DNA of 64,000 bases, taken from contig OY743174.1 of the NCBI GenBank assembly GCA_963555705.1, positions 56,070,234-56,134,233 on the forward strand, read 5' to 3'. The notes beneath the pieces are model-generated. The model was not told the DNA's origin, did not search any database, and worked only from the letters and a program-made list of their open reading frames with translations. Source of the stretch: Ligustrum vulgare. Lineage: Eukaryota; Streptophyta; Magnoliopsida; Lamiales; Oleaceae. A program made the position numbers and the translations under genes. Each line of letters opens with the position of its first letter. Position 1 is the first letter of the stretch. Below, in pieces: positions 36,340-49,580 of this stretch.

Positions 36340-38755
36340 GGATGCATAATTAAGCTTGCAAAAAACTTTATTACAATTGTTATCTTCGAACTATCATATT
36401 TTGATAACATTCTATAATTACAGCATTTCCAATATTATCAAATACATTTTTCTCAATATATGTAATCAAATTATCATTTAAAACCACAGATATTCAATTC
36501 GATTACGCAGATGATATTTAACATAAGTCATTGCAGAAAATGTTTTTTCGATTGTGGCAGAACCATGGCTAATGTCGCAAGCTCATAAACTAAAAGATAC
36601 TTTATTTTTATTTTTTGTAACAAGCCTCTCACAAGATCATTAAGGCCATGTAACCTCCAAAATCTTCATCAGTACGCATGTCAAGAATATATGTATCAAG
36701 TTGATCATGAAGGTCCAAGATATCTGTTGCGTCAAAATCTATCGAATTGTTTGGAAACAAATAAGCAACACAAAGAAGTAAGTCACTATTTACCTCAGAA
36801 AAACGATCATTCGGCTCCCGAAGTTGCATATCGATAATGGCATAAAATATTTTCAAACGAAAGTGATGCAAATTTGTCACATTTTGTCACGCCTTGAATG
36901 ACCTAAAGTAATGAACATATCATCCATATTAGGAACAGTGATCTCGTTAGCTTTCACAAAATGAACAAAACATTCCCACAAAAAAAAAAAAAAAAAAAAA
37001 AATCTCATCCATCGTCTCTCATGGTTTGGAGCTGTATTTTACATATTCTCACTAATCTCATGGCATTGACAATATCTTGATATTTTCTAATTTGTAACGC
37101 TTTAGACAATTCATTTGAAATTCTCAAGATTTTTTTTCATGAGATATAGATGAAATGCGAATTCAAATTTTAGCATTGATTCTAATAAGCATCACCTCTT
37201 GTTCCAGAATTTGTAGTTTAAGTAGTAATCATTTCAACAACATCAATTGTAGTTGGAAACTTGACAATCAATTTAATTAAACAACTGTAGAAAGAGCCCT
37301 AACGTTTATCACTAGAATGCTTAAGAGTAATTTCTTGGTTGAGACCATGTCCATTTAATATTTCACTAGCACTGAGTGCTTCAAAAATTTTAAGTCTTTC
37401 TTTTCTCGAATAAGATCACACCATTTTAGCCAATCCTCCAACAATATTCACCAATTTATGTACTAAAGTGAAGAAGGTTTCAATCTTTGGATATTTCTGT
37501 GTCACGAATATAAGAACTAGTTGAAATTGATGAGCAAAACAATGAATATAATACGCACTTGGATTTTCTTTTAAAATAAGTGCTTTGAGACCATTATACT
37601 CCACTCGTATATTACTAGCTCCATCATATCCTTGACCTCTCAAATTAGATATGCTTAAATTGTGCATGCAATACAAATTATACAATTGATCAATTGTAGT
37701 CTTAAGTGAGATAGTTGTGGTACTCGAAATACGTGTGACTCCAATAAAATGTTCCAAAAAATGTTCATTCTTCACATAACAAATGACAACTGACATTTGC
37801 TCATTTCCTGATATATCTTGGGATTCATCAACCAGAACAGAAAACAGGCTATCACCAATATCTTTCATAATCACATTTAGAATTTCGGAAGCAATAGCAC
37901 TCACAATATCTTTTTGAACTCATGGCGACGTTAATTTGAGATATTCGGTAGCATTTGTCAAAGCTACAGCCTTAATCTTGCATTACGGTCACAACCAGTG
38001 CAACAGTTCAAGAAAACTCCCTCTATTGTTTGAATCTTCAAATTCATCATGTCAACGAGAGGCCAACCCTTGTCTTATAGAAATCGAACACAATCAATTG
38101 AAGCATTCAAATGAATTCGATACTCATTTTGAGCCTGATGCGATTGCTTAACGAGGCACGATCGAATGTTCTATTCTTGAATAATTCATACTTGACCAGA
38201 GCCCGATTGTGGGTACTGCTTGATTTTGTAACATGTTTTTTTACTTATTTCCTTCTTTTTCCAATTTGAGAATCCAAATTAACAAATGAACAACCACTTG
38301 AATCGAAAATATAGCAGTAGAAGCAAAATACATCTTTTGCTATACTATATTCAAATCAACTAAGATGCTCATTATACCATGAAATACAAAGTCGTCTATC
38401 TATGTTATTCATCCTTGTGGATGTCAATTCACTATTACGAGGCTGACAAAGACCTCTTTTCACATATGTTCTTCGAATATTATCTTGAAGATTAAAATCA
38501 TAGTCTGTATTGGAACTCTCGATCCAGAATCTATTGTGCAACATCAAGTTCAATTCTTTCATTCCTAACATCCCTGACATTTTCAATTGGAACGTCTCCC
38601 AGATCAAATTCATCAATTTCACTAGTTTCATCCCCAACTTTGTCATTACTTTCAACTTCAACGTCATTTTCATTCATTTTATCCCTAATACTCCTTTCAT
38701 TTATATTTTGCTCATCAAAAGTAAATGCAGATTTACATTTAAAGTACTTTTCCAT
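36340..38755 (-). pseudogene. hAT-superfamily transposase (TTF zinc finger / DUF4371 type), degenerate
   Basis: The minus strand begins MEKYFKCKSAF at 38755. A TTF-type zinc-finger region follows at about 38495-38200 (RRTYVKRGLCQPRN). The DUF4371 catalytic region at 37904-37416 includes SVLVDESQDISGNEQM, RGQGYDGASNI and YYIHCFAHQFQL. A C-terminal dimerisation piece lies at 36880-36629 (HFRLKIFYAIIDMQLRE, FSEVNSDLLLCVA). The pieces are in the right order but are separated by in-frame stops and frameshifts, for example a TGA where the family has Trp near 38353. Intact members of this plant family, often labelled zinc finger MYM-type protein 1-like, run to about 700-800 residues. Terminal inverted repeats were not located. 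Confidence 0.85.
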
Positions 38756-39990
38756 AGTTGAAACAAACAATCAATTCAAGTAAATGCAAGGAAAACAATG
38801 AACTCAAATTTGAAAAGCACACTAGTGACTAGCGTGTAGCAGTAGGGGGTAACAAGGTTGCATTTTGCAAATGAGGAATAACATCAAAGTAATTCAATTA
38901 ATACAAATTACAAAGTAAGATACTTGGACTGACTGTAATTGTAAAATACTTTGTCTGAGTGCTCTACTGTGCGTATTGTTAGAAATAGAATGAATGGGTT
39001 CTTTTGTTAGGCTTGGAAGTGGGCTGCCATGAATAGAGGTGGGTTCTTTTGTTTAATTGGTTGGGGTTTGCAAAATTTTAAAAAAAATAATAATAACATA
39101 AAAAAACTAAACTCTTAAAATTTGGTAGTTCAATTGACCTGACATGCCCTACCCTCCTTCCGCCTCTAGTTATAGAAGATTGTATGGTTGAAATGAGGGG
39201 AAAATTTTGAATTTACGTGCAAAATATTGTATGGTTAAAATTGAGTATTGTAACAAAATGAGTTAAAATAATGATTGTTCCGCTTTCCGCTAAGCAACAC
39301 TCAAACGTTTAAACCAAAAGGAGATTTAAATCGTGAACATTGTACTGGTTTTTTTTTTTTTTTTAAAGTTGAACATTGTACTGTTTAATCCCATATAGTA
39401 GGCTGTAGGAGTGAAAAACACACCTTGCTATTTTATTTTATTTTTGATCGTACACACCTTTCTTTTGAGATGAGAAAAGTTTGCTCGAGGTTCTGTAAGA
39501 GATTGATTTTCTCACGAAGAGTTAGCAGTATAAATGTTTAGAATCTAAAATAAATCACAAGTATTTTTTTACAGAATCACCGAACTTGATTTGTACGTTC
39601 TCCTATCACCGAGCTATCTCCAGCCCATTTAAATTTTGATGTGAAACTTTTATTTACGTGTATTTTCCTCTTTTTCTTTTCTTTTAGCCCGACTTTAATT
39701 TTTTTTTTTAGCCCGGTCGTGAATCCGCCCTTTAGTTACACATATCATCAAAGTAAGTATTAGAGCTAAAGAGCTTACATGCACCAACAAGAGAAACAAA
39801 GATTTCATAACATTTTAGAAATGAACAGCAATGTCAAATTGAAACCACATTGTTCAATATTTAACACTGCAAATTCTTTATACGAGCACTCTCTTATTAT
39901 CCATGACAAGAAAATAACCTGATCCGTACTGTTTTCCAGTGTCAACCTTTCAGGAATATCTTCCTGAACTCATCGTTCGGTTTTGGATTT
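38756..39990. other. intergenic, no gene seen
   Basis: No convincing coding sequence. A poly-T run near 39350-39364 sits between two near-identical GAACATTGTACTG segments. Confidence 0.45.
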
Positions 39991-39999
39991 TAATCTGCT

Positions 40000-42900
40000 A
40001 TTTCATTAGCTTCTTCAGATCGCGCCTTATTCCTGCTGGGAAAAGCCACGGTTCTTGACATTGCAAATGTGTTTTTCCCCATTCTCCCTTTGTAAGCGTC
40101 GGTGGTTCCCCCCACATTACTTCTTTGATAATCAGCAGTCCCTGCAATTTTGAGGAGCGGCAACAATAAAAATTAACATTTCAATTTCAATTTTGGCAGA
40201 TATGAAGTTGATAGGTGCTTCAGCTAATTTCTATTCAATGTGCAATGTAAAACAACATAAATTGAAAGAAAAATTTAAGCATTCAAGAGGCTTCACCTCT
40301 CCTTAACTGATTTCCCTAAAAATCTCCCTCAAATGAATTCCACACTCCTATATTTATTGAAATCTTCAACAGATCTATTACACTTTTACCCTCATATATC
40401 TCTAATTTTTAATACTCTAGAATTATTGGAGATCTATCAGAAGTCAAATGAGACGTTGACAAATATGTAGCATCAAACTGATAGACAACTGCAAGTAGCA
40501 TGGATTAATTTCAAGTGGCGACTTAATCAAAAACCACGGAGGATCACTATATTAAAAAAATTCGATGAAATTGTGAATATTGTCTAGGCTCATTTTGAAT
40601 TTTTTTTTTTTTTTCCCAAGGTGATAAAAATGAAATTATCTTGCAGTAATCTGATTCTTGGGAAATGTCGATCAAACCATTTGTCCTTATTTCAACAAAG
40701 GAAGAATCTGGATCAAACCCGTATTTTTCTTACTTAAAATAGGTTTATTTACTTTGTTTGAACTATTCAAATCCACAGACGGACATTTGACATTGGAAAC
40801 TTGGTTGACTAGCTAAAACCTTTTCTTCATATCATATTTTACAAAAAGGAGATAACACGACTTTTCTTCATACTTGTAATTCTAGAAATGTGATTGTAAC
40901 ATGACCAAATTTACAAAAAGGAGATAATGCTAACATGTATAATCTTTCATAATAAGAAGCAAATAAAACAAAAGATTGTCACAACACAAGGACCCAAGAG
41001 AGGTCATCAAACCTTGAGTATGTGGCATATTTATGTTTCTAAGAACAGATATATCATTTCACATTTAGCTCTGTTATCAATTTACTGCCCAACTTGAGCA
41101 GAAAAATATTTGAGACTCACCCTCGATCTCTTGTCCTGGTCAGTTAATGTCTGAATAGCAGCAACAACTCCTCCAACATCGCTAAAGAATCTGTGCAGAT
41201 CCTTATCAGTTGCCTGTGGAAAGTTATCATTGCCTGGTTAGTACTACAGTAGAATTATTACATCATTGATGTTTGTGTGTGCTTTAAAAACGAGCCTCCT
41301 AAAGAAGTGAAAAGAATGAGCAACGTGCCCGAAGGCTGAGGTTAGATATGAATGCAGTGCATTTGTCATTATATAATACAGGTTTTCTAGGAGAATGATT
41401 CTTCGTTTCCTTAGTGCTAGCACTGTCTGCTTTGCTACTAGGGCAACTTCATTTGCTTCAGAAAAGTGTCTTCCGTGACCTCTATCATTCTCGTACGCAT
41501 TCTTATTTTTCTGATACAAATCTTTCCTACGTATTGCACGAGGCTGCTCATCCATTGAACTAGAAACTTGCTCTCTCTTTTCCGTTGCATTTTTCCTAAT
41601 TGGATTTTTCTCTCTCATCTGTTGGCGCACCAACAGTTTTGTGTTCTCCTGCTGTAATTTGAATACCTGCAACTCTTGAAGAGGACGAGTCTCCTGTCAC
41701 AATATATATATAGGAAATAATAGCAGAAAAATAGCTAAATTTGGTTAGAATTGTTTTCCAGGATGTCATGCTCCAAATGTTTAGTCACATATATCCTAGT
41801 TATTAGTAAATGTAAATTTGGTTAAATATAAGAAACCAAAATTTAATGATAATCAGTAAAAAGGATCCCCTGAAAATTCCTTGGGAAGGCATAAATTAAG
41901 CCTCTGTTTACAAGCATTTTTAACTGTTTTCCCCCCTTTAGCAGTGATTATTTTCACATTGGACAAGTCTGAAAAATCTAAGCAGAAAAAACACTACCAG
42001 TGATTTTGTAAGAATTCTAGACTATGGCAGTGTCTTGAACCGAAATGCATTCTCAGGGTACACAAATATCATAGGCCTTCCAATGATTTCATGAAGCTTG
42101 AAAGTGACCTGATACATCCAATACACCTAGTACATAAAGCTTAAATGAAGAATACTTGACATTATGTTATCTAGATTCTAGAGTACTCATGTACATCTGT
42201 ATTTGCTATAACAAGGGTTTAATTACCAGCTAAAGAAACTACTCACTGTTCTGCACTAGCACGTTATAATAATGGCATTGACAACAAAAATTATTTTAAA
42301 CCCAATTGTCTACAACTTCATAAAGCAACGATGGATTCTTGTTTGGCTTCACCATCCTGCCCCTGTATTTCTAGTTAACAACCCAAATCAGTGAGAGCTT
42401 GATAATCGTCTACAGGACAAAGGAATCCCTATCCCAGCCCAAAGAAAATGAAATACAAAACAAGAGGGGCGGATTTACGATGTCGACAGTGGGGTCATCT
42501 GCAGTGGCGGATCCAGAAACTTTGTTTAGCTTGAGCGGACATCAATAAAAAAATTTCAGCTAGGGCAACCTTCAATAAAATAACTGTATTTTTTGAGTCG
42601 CAGTCCAAAAAATGCAAAAAAAGTCCAACTAAATTTTTTTCGCCGAATCCGACATGGGCGGCGGACCTACCTTTCCATGAGGTCACCACAATCTTTTCAT
42701 TCTGACTCTGCCCTGTAGGAGAAACGCTTAACATAAAGAAGCCTAGAGCCGGCTCAAAAGAAAATGAAGCAGCAAAAACACAATAAAGCACCTTTGGGCA
42801 CACATATAGTTGTATATATAAATACCATGATTGAAAACGTCATTGAAGGATAAAAGTTGAAAGTAATGAGGAACATTGCAATAGCATTAACAGTGAATTC

Positions 42901-45900
42901 TACGTCTATATAAAATAAGTCTTTGCTCAAAAGAAAATGAAGCAACAAAAACACAATAAAGCACTTTTGGGCACATATAGTTGTATATATAAATACCATG
43001 ATTGAAAACGTCGTTGAAGGATAAAAGTTGAAAGTAATGACGAAAATTGCAATTGCATTAACATAGAATTCTACGTCTATATAGATTCAAGAAATAAGTT
43101 TTTGCTAAAAAAAAAAAAAAAAAAGGAAGCAGCAAAAACACAATAAAGCACTTTTGGGCACACATATAGTTGTATATATAAATACCATGATTGAAAACAT
43201 CATTGAAGGATAAAAGTTGAAAGTAATGACGAACATTGAAATTGCATTAACATAGAATTCTACGTCTATATAGATTCAAGAAATAAGTCTTTCTCACAAA
43301 CACAATACATTTAGGCAATAGATAGCGTGCTAAACTCAGAAAGGCATACTTTACAACTTTGTCTGGTAATACATCAAAGGATATAAAGAATATTATTATA
43401 GGAATGTTCTAAATCGACATATGAAGAATCAAAATTTAGCAGTAGCACAGCAAGATCTAAGTCTCCACCGAACCATATTCTCTTTCCAAACGAACCCACG
43501 AATGGCATATTTCCTGAATGATTCTGTTTTTTAGGAAATGAAGGTATCATTGAATCCAAACTACCACATATATGGAAATTAAATTTTGTAGAAAAGAGGA
43601 CAACTAGAGAAACAAAGGCACTCATGAGAGAGAGAGAGAGAGAGAGATCTGATTTAAACCTCATCCACTTTGCCGTTCCATTAGCATTTTCACATACAAG
43701 TCTAAACCATGATTATTAAGAGAAAAATATGCCTCAGAGAAAAAAAAATAACTATTTCACTTCATGGTTGATTGCATTTTTGGGAATAACTATCAGTCTA
43801 TCTCATTCTATCCCAAAAGATGACAATTAAGGAATCAAAAAGACGTAAAGAAATTGAAAGAAGAAAGATTTTTACATAAAGCAAAATATTAAATGGCTTT
43901 AATAATTTAATACGACACAAAATCTACGTCTGAGCCCGTCCCAGGGAACCTTTTAGTGTAGAATCTCTTGGCTTGTGAGGCATGCACTCTTTAGTTTTCC
44001 AAACTTCTTTACTATACTTTAGTCTTTAGGTATGGGCCCACAAAAATTCTAATTGACCTACTCGGACAGCCCACTGGACACTGCCCCCATTAAAAGATTT
44101 AAAAATTATGTTTCTACTTTCTCATTGAAGACTTTGGAAATAGTCCATTCCCCACTAACTAAAATAATAGTTTCTTTTTTGTCACTCTATAGATTTTTCT
44201 TTCGCTTGTTTGCACACTTTAAATTAATATATTATGAATTCTGAAGAATGTTTAAAATTATTATGAGCTTAGTTTGACTGTTTTTTGATTTGTCACGAGG
44301 CTTAAGCCTTAAAATGTCAATGCTTATGTCTTGGTTCATAAAGGACATATACCTGAGTACCTAATGCACCTTTATAAACACTGGTTAAATTACACAACTC
44401 CAATAGAACCAAAAGATAGAAGAAAAACATTGAACTATGCTTTTAAAATATAATTAAAGGCCAGGAATGTGTGTGATAGGATCCTGTTGGTATTGCTGTG
44501 AATTGCTGCCAAGTTACTATGTTTGGAGTGGCTTTTACCGGTTGGATTGCTCCTGCTTGATTCCAACAGAGAAGAATGAATCTAGAAGCTAGAGGAATGT
44601 AAATGTAGAAGATAGAAAATATATTGCATTATATAATGAAACTGGAAGTTGTATATATTTGGAATAGAAAGGTTTTACAAAGCTTTCGAGAGGCTTTGTT
44701 CTCTCCCAACTGATTTCACTAAAAACATGCCTGCCTATGAATTCTACATATATTTATTGACATCTTCAACAACTTTATTACCCTTTTACCCCCCATTTAT
44801 TGAAAGTTGAATGCAAATTCAGAGATTTACAGATGTTGAATACAGAAATTAAAGCAGCAACAATTAGCCTTTCGAAAGGACTATTACTCACCTATTCCAT
44901 ACTGGAACTCACCATAATTGCCTCCCTCTTATCCCCCCTCTTCCCCTATTTATAATGTTCTTGTAACTAGCCCCTGCCCCTTACAAATTTCTGCTACCCC
45001 TCTAACCACTGCTAGAAGAGAATCGAGTCTTCCAGACTCTTCTAGAATGGGTTACTCGCTTGGAGGCCTGTCATTACTCGCCCCTCAAAATCCACCTTGT
45101 CTTCGAGGTGGAAGTGTGGTTCAACTGCAAAATTCGAGATACCATATAGCTTAACCACTTCTTTAGCAAGAATTCCCGCCAAGGCAAAAGCAAAGAAGGG
45201 ATATTTCATTCAAAGGGACTAGTTCGACTCGTAGTATAGTTCCCAAGAACAATCCATAACCCGTCGGACCCACCCAGACAACTTCAATGTGATGAACTTT
45301 TCCGTCTGGAATAAACTTGAGGATAACCGCACCATCAAACATCACAATTTATGGATGGTCCCTTCCAGTCTTAAGTTTCATTGTCTTCTCGACAATTGCT
45401 CCTGCAGCCCTTTTTTCCAAATCTATGATGCCTACTTCCTCCAAATTATCAGTTACCAACTCCACTTATAATTTTTTGTTTTCGCAATTATGACCTACTG
45501 GATTATTCTCATCATAATGAAGGCATAAACCATTTTTCATCCTCTTTTGAAGCTCTGAAACAGTGCGTCAATTGTGAGGTTGTGATTGCTTTGTGTTTGC
45601 GAACTTGAAGTGATGGAAACTAATTTTGCGATTAAAAATGAGGGTGGATTTTGAGTAAGAGATGGGTTGGAAATCAATTTGGGGGTTGGGGAGAAAGTGG
45701 CTGTATTCTTATTGCCAGAAGAAAACAAATTTGTATTGTGAATTGGGCCTTCTTCTCCTTGGGACTCTTTTAATATTAAGTGGCCCTCTCCAAAACTAAG
45801 CCCGTAGATCTTTTTATATGAATTTCATCTCTAATGTCCATCCTTTTGCCTTCTACCAATTGGGCAGACTCCAAAACCAAGCCCACTGATTTTTCCATAT

Positions 45901-47590
45901 TATTAAACCTAATTTTCAGCCCATTGACATACTTCTCTTCCCTTTGGTTAGTCGACATCTTCATCATCTTTGGCTTGCTTGCAGCAGCAACCCTTGCATA
46001 GAAGCCTCCGGCGAAGGAAAATCTAGGACGCCCAACATCTCCCAGTCCTCTTTGGTTGTGCCTTCCTGCTGAAATAGAAGAAACTTTGAGTTCGTGCCCT
46101 CTGAGAGAAACAAAATCTATTAATCATCAACTCCTTCAATTCTCTCCAAGTTTGAATTGGCCGGCATCAATCTAACCCTCGAAACCACTCCCATGTTTTG
46201 CTGTCAAAACACTTGCAGCCTCTATCTTCTCTGCCTCAGACAGCAACAGGTTTTTTGTAGAAAATCCTCTCCACCATGGACACCCACCATTCTGTGTTTT
46301 CGCTGTAAAATATTGATGTTTTTAGTCGACCCAATGAATCTAATCCAGAAATATTCTCTTTGCTGAATTCTCCAATCACCTTTAAGAATTTCTCATGATT
46401 CTCCAAGAACGACTCCATCTTCTTCTCCAATTCTTTGCTCCAATCTATTGCCATTGTTCTAGGATCAATGCTTTGATACCAATTTGATAAGACTCTAAGA
46501 GAGAGAAAAACATACACAGGAATATATCGAAAGTTGAATGCAAATTCAGAGATTTACAGGTTTTGAATACAGAAATTAAAGCAGTAACAAATAGTCTTTC
46601 GAGAGTACTATTACTCTCCAATTCCATATTGGAACTCCCCATAACTGCCTCCCTCTTATCCCTCCTCTTCCCCGATTTATAATGTTCTTGTAACTAGCCC
46701 TTGTCCCTAACAGATTTCTGCTGCCCCTCTAACCACTGCCAGAAGAGTATCGAGTCTTCCAGACTCTTCTAGAATTGGTTACTCACTTGGAGGCCTGTCA
46801 GAGTTCTCGTTGAAATAAAAGAAGTAAATAAAACGAACACACGATAAAGATTCCACTTTAAACTTGCCCCCACGTCATCAAGTTCAGGTGATTGGCTTTA
46901 AATCGTGGATGAGGCATCAATCAGATGGGCATGCGCATCCTCCCATTGACCCAAGTCTGGGCAGTGGGCCCTTCTATAACTATCTCAACGAGTGTCTTTA
47001 TTTAAAAAAAAAAAATCCCTAACCCTTGAGCACTGTCTTCATATAAAGGGTACTCTAATAAGCCATCAATTCGCAATATCAACAAGTGGAAGAAATGGAT
47101 AATAAAATGGTCTTTTTTCAAAGAAAAGTCAATTTCATCTTTTGCAAATGTTGCGGTCAGCCAAATAAACCACTGTAGAAAGCCAAAACCGAGGCAACAA
47201 AAAGGGACCACAGCATATGTTTGACAAAATAATTGCTAATCACGTGCATACACACGACAACAGCGGTAAGGCATGAACACCATAAAATAGTAAAACAGTG
47301 TGAGAAAAATCGAAGTTTAAAAGACAGAAATGGAAACCTGAAATATATCCCTTATAACAGCAGAATCCATGCCATCTTCCACTTTAGATGATGTGAAAAT
47401 TCTCTGCCTTAACTCATCTACTATGGTGAGAAATTCAGGTACTGTAATAGTAAATCCGATTTCAATCAGATGCTAATGTAACAACAAGAAATACAGATGA
47501 ACAATTTAAGAAGGGAAAAAAAAAGAACTAAAGATGCGAAAAAGATACTTATAGCAAACAGGTGTAATTGTTCACTGGCAGCGTGCAGTT
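40000..47590 (-). CDS. multi-exon gene of unrecognised family with coiled-coil-like product
   Basis: The four exons I can support are 47549-47590, 47338-47441, 41380-41693 and 41121-41213 (stop at 41144-41146), with GT-AG borders and compatible phases. A further spliced, probably untranslated exon starts near 40144. The readable product runs from LHAASEQLHLFAI through PEFLTIVDELRQRIFTSS, RPLQELQVFKLQQENTKLL and VLALRKRRIILLENLQLIRI to a terminal LEELLLFRH. It is charged, Leu/Gln-rich and helical, with one lysine/arginine-rich middle segment. No domain was recognised and no function is offered. The 5' exons are not resolved; candidates lie near 49026-49070 and 51850-51940. The 5.6-kb intron 41694-47337 carries tandem repeats and an LTR element. 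The choice of reading frame for the last coding exon rests on a moderate donor site. Confidence 0.55.
42752..43293. repeat. three-copy tandem repeat, unit about 175-190 bp
   Basis: Copies start near 42752, 42925 and 43104. Each contains AACACAATAAAGCAC, TTGTATATATAAATACCATG, GGATAAAAGTTGAAAGTAAT and GAATTCTACGTCTATATA. They differ by small changes. The third begins with a poly-A expansion. The array lies within the large intron of the minus-strand gene. Confidence 0.9.
44480..44796 (-). repeat. LTR-like fragment adjoining an LTR retrotransposon
   Basis: Contains a block (44686-44792) with AACTGATTTCACTAAAAACATG and ATATTTATTGACATCTTCAAC that recurs in diverged form at about 40284-40400 in the next intron. 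It abuts the truncated LTR at 44797. It is probably part of a related LTR family. Confidence 0.45.
44797..46800 (-). mobile_element. small non-autonomous LTR retrotransposon
   Basis: On the minus strand, the 5' LTR is 46485-46800 (TGACAGGCCTCC to CTTATCA). Three bases later comes a tRNA-Met-type primer site, TGGTATCAAAGC. The 3' LTR is 44797-45073 and lacks about 45 bp of its end. A purine-rich tract TTGAGGGGCGAGTAA precedes it. The LTRs are clearly homologous but diverged. The 1.4-kb interior has a weak gag-like frame starting MAIDWSKELEKKMESFLE near 46455 and no recognisable protease, RT or integrase. The CTTCGAGGTGGAA-like 3' region is reminiscent of Ty3/gypsy elements, but the clade is not established. 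Confidence 0.75.
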
Positions 47591-47599
47591 CTTCAGACA

Positions 47600-49580
47600 A
47601 ATTTCACATTTCGTAAAAATAAATGATTGATTCCCATTCTCGTGTTAAATTTAAATATATGAACCAAAGATACTACCAGTGCAATCCCTGTCTTCCCTTC
47701 CCTTACTCTACACTTGAAAAAACAAAAAACTAATTGAATATTTAATAAACCAAACAAGATTTTGTGTACTTCATGCAGCCCATCTCTTGGCTCTTATTAT
47801 TACATATCCTATGTGATCTCTAGTTATCCATTTTCCATAGACATGATAATTTAATGTCTACACATTTCTAATCACATGGATCCAAAGAAATAGAATGAGA
47901 CATAACAAATTAATTCTTCCCAAGAACTTTACTCACTCTTAAATAATTTACTCTGTCCACGATCTTATCTACCATGGGGTTTTAACCCCTCAGAGGGCAG
48001 CTAAGAATCTCAATTAGAATAAATGGGACTCCTTGAGGAGTGATGGCATTCACAACAGCAGGTATACTGGTGGGAAGTTCTCATATTAAAGCCTGGAGTT
48101 GGAGGAGGCTGAATCAAAATGCTTCTACATCCCCCTTCCCTAATGCTGGTGGAAACCAATTCAACTTTCAGAAAGATTCAGAATTGGCCATAAGAACCAG
48201 AACAGACCAGATAATCAGACAACCCTCACTCGTAAAGCTTTTACACTGCAGGCAAAGCACCCTCTTTGTAAAAGAATGCAAAAGGAATAGCAAAATGACC
48301 ATAAGTAGCTTTGTGAAAAGCTGAAAAACTATGAAGTCCAAATTATGATGACCCAAGGGAACATGACATATTTATCTTGAAATTTAAATCTATAAATATA
48401 TCAAATTACAACGAAATAAATACAAAGCCATGCACAAGACTTAGAGGAACAGAGAGAAGCAAAGCAACTTTAGCATGGTACAGCATTGATCTAGACAGGC
48501 AAACCGCATATTTGCAATTATAAGCTAAATCAGTGAACCATCTTAAGCAAATTCTCCCAATAAACCAACCAACATTGAGAAACTAATCAAGCTGCTGGTG
48601 ACTAAACAAAATGCTGCAAAAGATGCCAAATAAAAAAACAACATATATGAACATAATCACAATTCAAAACAAGAATTCGCCTTCCGATTTGTGGATATGG
48701 ACATATATAATACAATTTTGTCATTTAATGGAGACATCAGTAGAGATGCATTTAACCGTAGTAACATGTTATGCACGCGCGCACATTATCTCTAAATCAG
48801 AGCTCTCTACATATTAAGATGATTTACTTTGATTTAACAATTATCCTTAAGAAAAATTGACAATAAAAGGTATTATATATTAGTATTTCATCATATCAAC
48901 AGTCTTACTTCCGGCTTCCATATCCACCTCACTGTCTATACTATTTCAATACACTAATAACCTCTTTTAGTCCATGGAAAAAGGGGAAAAGGAAAAGAAA
49001 AGCCTAACGAAATTTGTTGCGTGCCAATAAGATGAGATACTCCAAACCTTACAAGGTAACGAGGGACAAGATTCAGTTGCAAATTTCAGCCTCTCCTGAG
49101 CTTCCCATTACCCTGTCAGTTTTTAACAACCCACCCACCCACCAGAAGCATACACATTAATCTTTCTTTCTTCTTCCTTTCTTTTCTTGCTTCCTTCTAT
49201 TTTCATAAATCAAAACAGAATGTCACTAAAATCTTTGAAAGCTCTAACTACAGAAGAACGTCAGTCATAACAAACATGTATCTTAGATTCATTATCATTA
49301 AAAAATAGAAAAATAATTACAAAAGAAAAGTCAGAAGTAAATATAAGCAGACGAAGTTACAAAATGAACAATAGATACAAGCATATAACTAAACGGAATG
49401 AAAAGAAAAAGTAAATATGAAAATATCCAGAGCACATGGATGTCTCATCCATAGCCCAACTTTGCCACATGTCAGGACTCTAATGGAAACAACGCACTCA
49501 TTGCCTCCCTTGCGTTTCTCAGCATATCCATGTCCCATTGCTTCCTCAAAAAAAAAAAATCCATGTAACTGGTAAGCACA
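47600..49580. other. region upstream of the unrecognised gene, possible unresolved exons
   Basis: No complete gene. On the minus strand near 49026-49070, the frame RLKFATESCPSLPCK ends at a GT donor and could be an exon of the downstream gene, but its acceptor is weak. The rest is AT-rich with no recognised features. Confidence 0.3.

Noticed and set aside
41121..41213. RRM-like reading of this exon (RFFSDVGGVVAIQTLTDQD)
   Set aside because: It needs a weaker donor for the preceding exon. The alternative frame joins smoothly to LRKRRIILLEN and ends in a helical LEELLLFRH, so it was preferred, with the uncertainty noted.
42480..42740. Possible transposon terminus at GTGGCGGATCCAGAAACTT
   Set aside because: This motif is common at plant transposon ends, but no inverted partner or target duplication was found nearby.
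48040..48324. 94-codon plus-strand ORF
   Set aside because: No recognisable similarity and no flanking gene signals; chance open frame most likely.
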